Source: Henckelia pumila (lineage: Eukaryota; Streptophyta; Magnoliopsida; Lamiales; Gesneriaceae). From it: DNA of 64,000 nucleotides. The notes below the pieces were generated by a model, which was not told where the DNA came from, made no database searches, and worked only from the letters and a program-made list of their open reading frames with translations. Below are positions 60,713 through 64,000 of the stretch, in pieces. Position numbers and translations under genes: made by a program. The stretch covers positions 83,599,442 through 83,663,441 of the forward strand of contig NC_133122.1 of the NCBI RefSeq assembly GCF_033568475.1, read 5' to 3'. Position 1 is the first letter of the stretch, and each line of letters starts with the position of its first letter.

Positions 60713-63344
60713 TGTAGCACCCGGTATTTTTAAATACGTAAATCCGCATGCATAATTAGGGTATTTAATTATTTAAATTTATGATTTATGGGTTAAATAA
60801 TTATTTGAATTATTTGTGCATGATTTAATTTATTTTTAAGCATTTACCCATAATTAGTGATTTTTATGATTTTTAGTATTTTAATTATTTTATCACGTAG
60901 ACGGGACCGTGGACGGACGAGATGACAACTTTCTATCCAATTTATTTCATGAGCCTTTTTAGAGCCCAAAAATATTATTTTGAGTTTTAGTTCCTCAAAA
61001 TTTTTAGTATTTAATTTTATATAATTTTAGGAGTCCGTTTTTATTCAAAATAAGCCAAAATAATGACTTTTTATTATTTTTAAAATTTCCTTAATTATAT
61101 ATTTCGGGATTTATGATTTAGTATCAGATTTAAATCTTTTAAGTGGAGTTTAAATTATATTATTTTGTATATTACTAACCTAATTAATTATATTATCTAT
61201 CTACCTAATTTTAATTATTTTAAAAACCTAAAATTTCTACCCAACTCCACGCCCAAGACCTATCAGCCGCCTCCCCACTATTCCTCATCCTCTTCAGCCT
61301 CCATTGCCACGCTCCAGCAGCTTCCAGTACCTCCATAGCCTCAACTCTTGTGGTTTTCAAGTCGAATCATCGTCCCGTCGTCCCGGACTCGTCGCCTTCT
61401 CGTTCTCTCTACTATTTCGGTGAAAGGCATGATTTTCTTCTTGTTTTTAACATCATATCAGTATGTATTATGTAGGTTAAGGGTAGACATCGAAATTCTT
61501 TAAGTATTTTTCAGAAAATGGTTGAAGCTTGTTGTTTGCATTCATGTTCATGGTTCACGTTGTTTTGATGGCATGGCTTGGTTCAGGGCTGAGTGTTTGG
61601 TCAGGAGGGGTCCTTGGGTGCCTAAGGATCGAACCATGGTCAGGTTGCAGGCTGGGTGAGGGCTAGCCGATCGGGTTTTGCTTGGAAGGGGCTGTGAGTG
61701 CAGTTTAGGGTTAAGTGGAAGAGTGGTTCGGGTTCGAGCTAGGGGCCATGGCTGGGGCTGAGCCATGATAGGTTAGGACCGCCCAGATGTGGGCTACATC
61801 TGGGCGGCGGTGCTCCGGACAGGGGTGGCCGGAGCCGACCGGCAGCAGGCCAAGAAGGCCTGCTGCTCTAGGCCGAGAGGAATCAAGGAGGGGGGGTCGA
61901 GTTTAGTGTCCTGCAGGGTTTCGGGTCGGGTTGTGGGGCTTGGGTCGGGTCAGTAGGTTAGTGGGTCGGGTTAAGTTGGTCCGGGTCTGGGTTTGGTGGG
62001 CCGGGCTCGAGTCTTTTTATTTTTAAAGTATTTTAGGAATTAATTGGTTTTTGGGCCAATTAATTAGAAATAAAATTATTTGGGTTCCCAAATAATTTTA
62101 TTTGGGCTTTTAAAATTTTAATTAAGTTAGTCCATTAATTTTATGGGCTTTTGAGCCCATGAAAGTTATTGGGCTAGTCTTTGGGCTTTTGGGCCATTGG
62201 GCCAGGTTAAGTTGTTATTGGGCCTAGAATGTCTTAATGGGCTTTACTTTATTTAATTGGGCTTGGAACAATTTTATTGGGCTTAAGTATGTTAATGGGC
62301 CAGATTTAAGTAATTGGGTTTGAGTGCTAGGGCCTGCAGTCCAGAACAATCCATGAGAAAATTTGCATGTGTCCTGATTATATATTTAATTATTTTTATG
62401 CATTGAAGTTATTTTAATATGTATATGTTAGTAAGAAATTAAATTAAATATATATGAAGGACACACATTTTTATTTAAGTACATGCATTCATGAAATAAT
62501 ATTTTATGCATGATTTAATGTTAAGGTTGAGCAAGAAAATATTTTATGTTGGAAGTTGAAGTAGTGTGACAATTTAAGGGGGATTCGTTCCCATATGATT
62601 GAAGGGCAGTTTACTGCCAATTTAAGAGGTGATTCGTCACCGGCCACGTACGTTGGTTTCCACGCTGATCAGTATTTAATGTATGATTTAAGGTTACACT
62701 ATGGATACAACCATGCGATGTTAGAAAATAATTGCTCAACAATGTTTATGTATTATGTTATTTAAGTTAAGTTATGTTATGTTATGAAACTTTCAAGCAT
62801 GCTCATTCATGTATATGTATGTATTAGTATTTAATTGTTTTAAATTATTTTAAACCCTTGTTATGTTAGCATGTTGGGCCTCTAGGCTCACTACACTGGT
62901 ATGGTGCAGGTGAGTTCGTTGAGGATGAGGTTGTTCCCACCGGAGGCGAGGATGTATGAGCGGGCATGCAGTGACCCCGTGACCGTGATATATGTCTGAG
63001 TCACATGCATGTTTTTGATTATGTCAGCACGTTACACATTTTATATTATTTTTCAGTGGTTGGGAGTTTTGAATATTTTATTGAATATTGTCAGTGCATG
63101 CAATTTTTAATCATTTTATTTATGCAGTATTTTTAATTAAATGTTTGACTCAGATATTTATTATATTTTAAAGGATGCATTTTATTTAAGTATTTAATTG
63201 TTTCCTTATTTATTTATTTAATTTAAATCTTTTTATTCTGTGCATATATGTATGGGCATATATGTACATATTTTATTTAGTAAGTATATATAAAAAAAAA
63301 ATTCCGCATATTTATTTATTAATTATAGAGTTAGGGTCGTTTCA
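60713..63344 (+). repeat. 3' LTR of chromovirus B, 2,632 bp
   Basis: Starts TGTAGCACCCGG, ends CGTTTCA next to the TTGGG duplication. Nearly identical to the 5' copy. Confidence 0.93.
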
Positions 63345-63349
63345 TTGGG

Positions 63350-63934
63350 CGCACCTAGAAAAAATTTATATACAATTCCATCCGGGCCTTGAAAGGATTA
63401 AAATCCTAATAAAAAAAAATTAAATTTAAGGCTAAGTATGCGGATTCAATGGGATTGATGCTCCATCCGGGCTATAGACGAGGGGATTAGAAAGAAAAAA
63501 TAGAATGATTTTTCGTATCCTAGCCAGTTATAGCTAAGTCAGCGGGTAATTATTGGGGCTAATGCAATACCGGGTGCAAAATTCGGAGGTGTGTAATTCA
63601 TTATCTCAAGGGAGGTGAGTTTAGTCTAGAGGTCGTTGGAAGGAATGGGCACTTGAAGAGTGAAACTTGCACTGATTTGTCATAGGTCGCTAAGCAGATT
63701 TGAGACGAATTCGGTCTAAGTTGCATGAAACTGGAATGACATTTCACACACACACGTTCACGTTAAACCGTAGGTGTATTATGAAAAGTTGAGAGCATGT
63801 CTGTGTTTTTTGTTTTGTGATTAAACTTCTCAGAGGCTTTGCACATTCATGACTTGTCCTTACTTATGCTTTTGTTTGCATTTTGTTTTTGCATGTCTTG
63901 CTCGAGGGCGAGCAAGGTTTAAGTATGGGGGTGT
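63350..63934 (+). other. Remaining interior of element D with purine tract
   Basis: Non-coding sequence continuing D after the insertion of B. It ends with GCTCGAGGGCGAGCAAGG then AAGTATGGGGGTGT next to the 3' LTR, the likely polypurine tract. No ORF of note. Confidence 0.7.
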
Positions 63935-64000
63935 TGATAAGTGCATTTTGTATGCATTATTTCATGTTATTTTTATGTCTATTTTGTGTGCATTTATATT
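63935..64000 (+). repeat. Start of the 3' LTR of element D
   Basis: The 66 bases starting TGATAAGTGCATTTTGTATG match the 5' LTR at 50,825 with one difference (CATTTATATT against CATTCATATT). It continues past the window edge. Confidence 0.9.

Larger units (their letters stand above)
53957..63344 (+). mobile_element. Ty3/Gypsy chromovirus B (same family as A), recent, gag deleted
   Basis: LTRs at 53,957-56,591 and 60,713-63,344; target duplication TTGGG at 53,952-53,956 and 63,345-63,349. By a rough hand read the LTRs differ at about 37 positions in 2.63 kb. Interior: a gag stub, a nearly complete pol with one frameshift, and a purine tract. No intron between gag and protease. Inserted in element D, so it is the youngest of C, D and B. 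Confidence 0.93.
50825..64000 (+). mobile_element. LARD/Tat-like non-autonomous LTR retroelement D, with chromovirus B inserted
   Basis: 5' LTR 50,825-52,213, tRNA-Asp primer site, one gag-like ORF with a stop, a long non-coding interior with an 18-G run, chromovirus B (53,957-63,344), then the remaining interior and the 3' LTR from 63,935 to the window edge. No pol of its own is present. The first 66 bases of the two LTRs differ at one position. It is inserted in the pol of element C; the right target site is outside the window. Confidence 0.82.

Noticed and set aside
24178-63344. A and B as two ends of one giant element
   Set aside because: Each has its own two LTRs, primer site and purine tract, and B has its own target duplication.

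Overview
This 64 kb window is nuclear plant DNA, most likely from a eudicot. It has GT-AG introns, plant-specific gene families and densely nested plant retrotransposons. An asterid origin is only an impression.

Left arm, about 1-17,100: a gene-bearing segment with all genes on the minus strand. It holds exon 1 of a GRIP golgin (GDAP1/GC3-like, running off the left edge), an intact class III chitinase, a two-exon DUF2358 gene with a one-base frameshift, a decayed RG-II xylosyltransferase-like gene, and a three-exon heavy-metal-associated isoprenylated protein (HIPP) gene whose CaaX tail is out of frame. A hAT-like non-autonomous element lies between the DUF2358 gene and the xylosyltransferase relic.

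Middle, about 17,100-42,900: AT-rich spacer with a long inverted repeat (20.8-22.3 kb). Then come a truncated LTR (F), a complete Ty3/Gypsy chromovirus (A, 24,178-34,427), a 5'-truncated LINE, a small MULE-type MITE with a perfect 10-bp target duplication, and a minus-strand LARD-like element (E) carrying a plant transposon-associated ORF.

Right arm, about 42,900-64,000: a nest. E is cut by chromovirus C (minus strand). The 3' LTR of C carries a 5.1-kb CACTA transposon with an ACG target duplication. The pol of C is cut by a LARD-like element D with a tRNA-Asp primer site. D is cut by chromovirus B, which has a TTGGG target duplication, near-identical 2.6-kb LTRs and a deleted gag.

The most interesting object is the CACTA element. 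It shows no recognisable transposase but carries pieces of at least four cellular gene families in one orientation: a DHH1-like DEAD-box helicase N-terminus, a KUP/HAK potassium transporter motif, four exons of ARV1 with their introns, and a cysteine-rich receptor kinase piece. A possible fifth locus is unrecognised. It behaves as a Pack-CACTA gene-capture element.

A and B are close relatives with different lesions. A has lost its zinc knuckle and one reverse-transcriptase Asp, and carries a 202-nt intron that B lacks. B has lost most of gag. One-base indels in several left-arm genes, and an insertion-rich stretch in the 5' LTR of A, raise the possibility of local consensus error.
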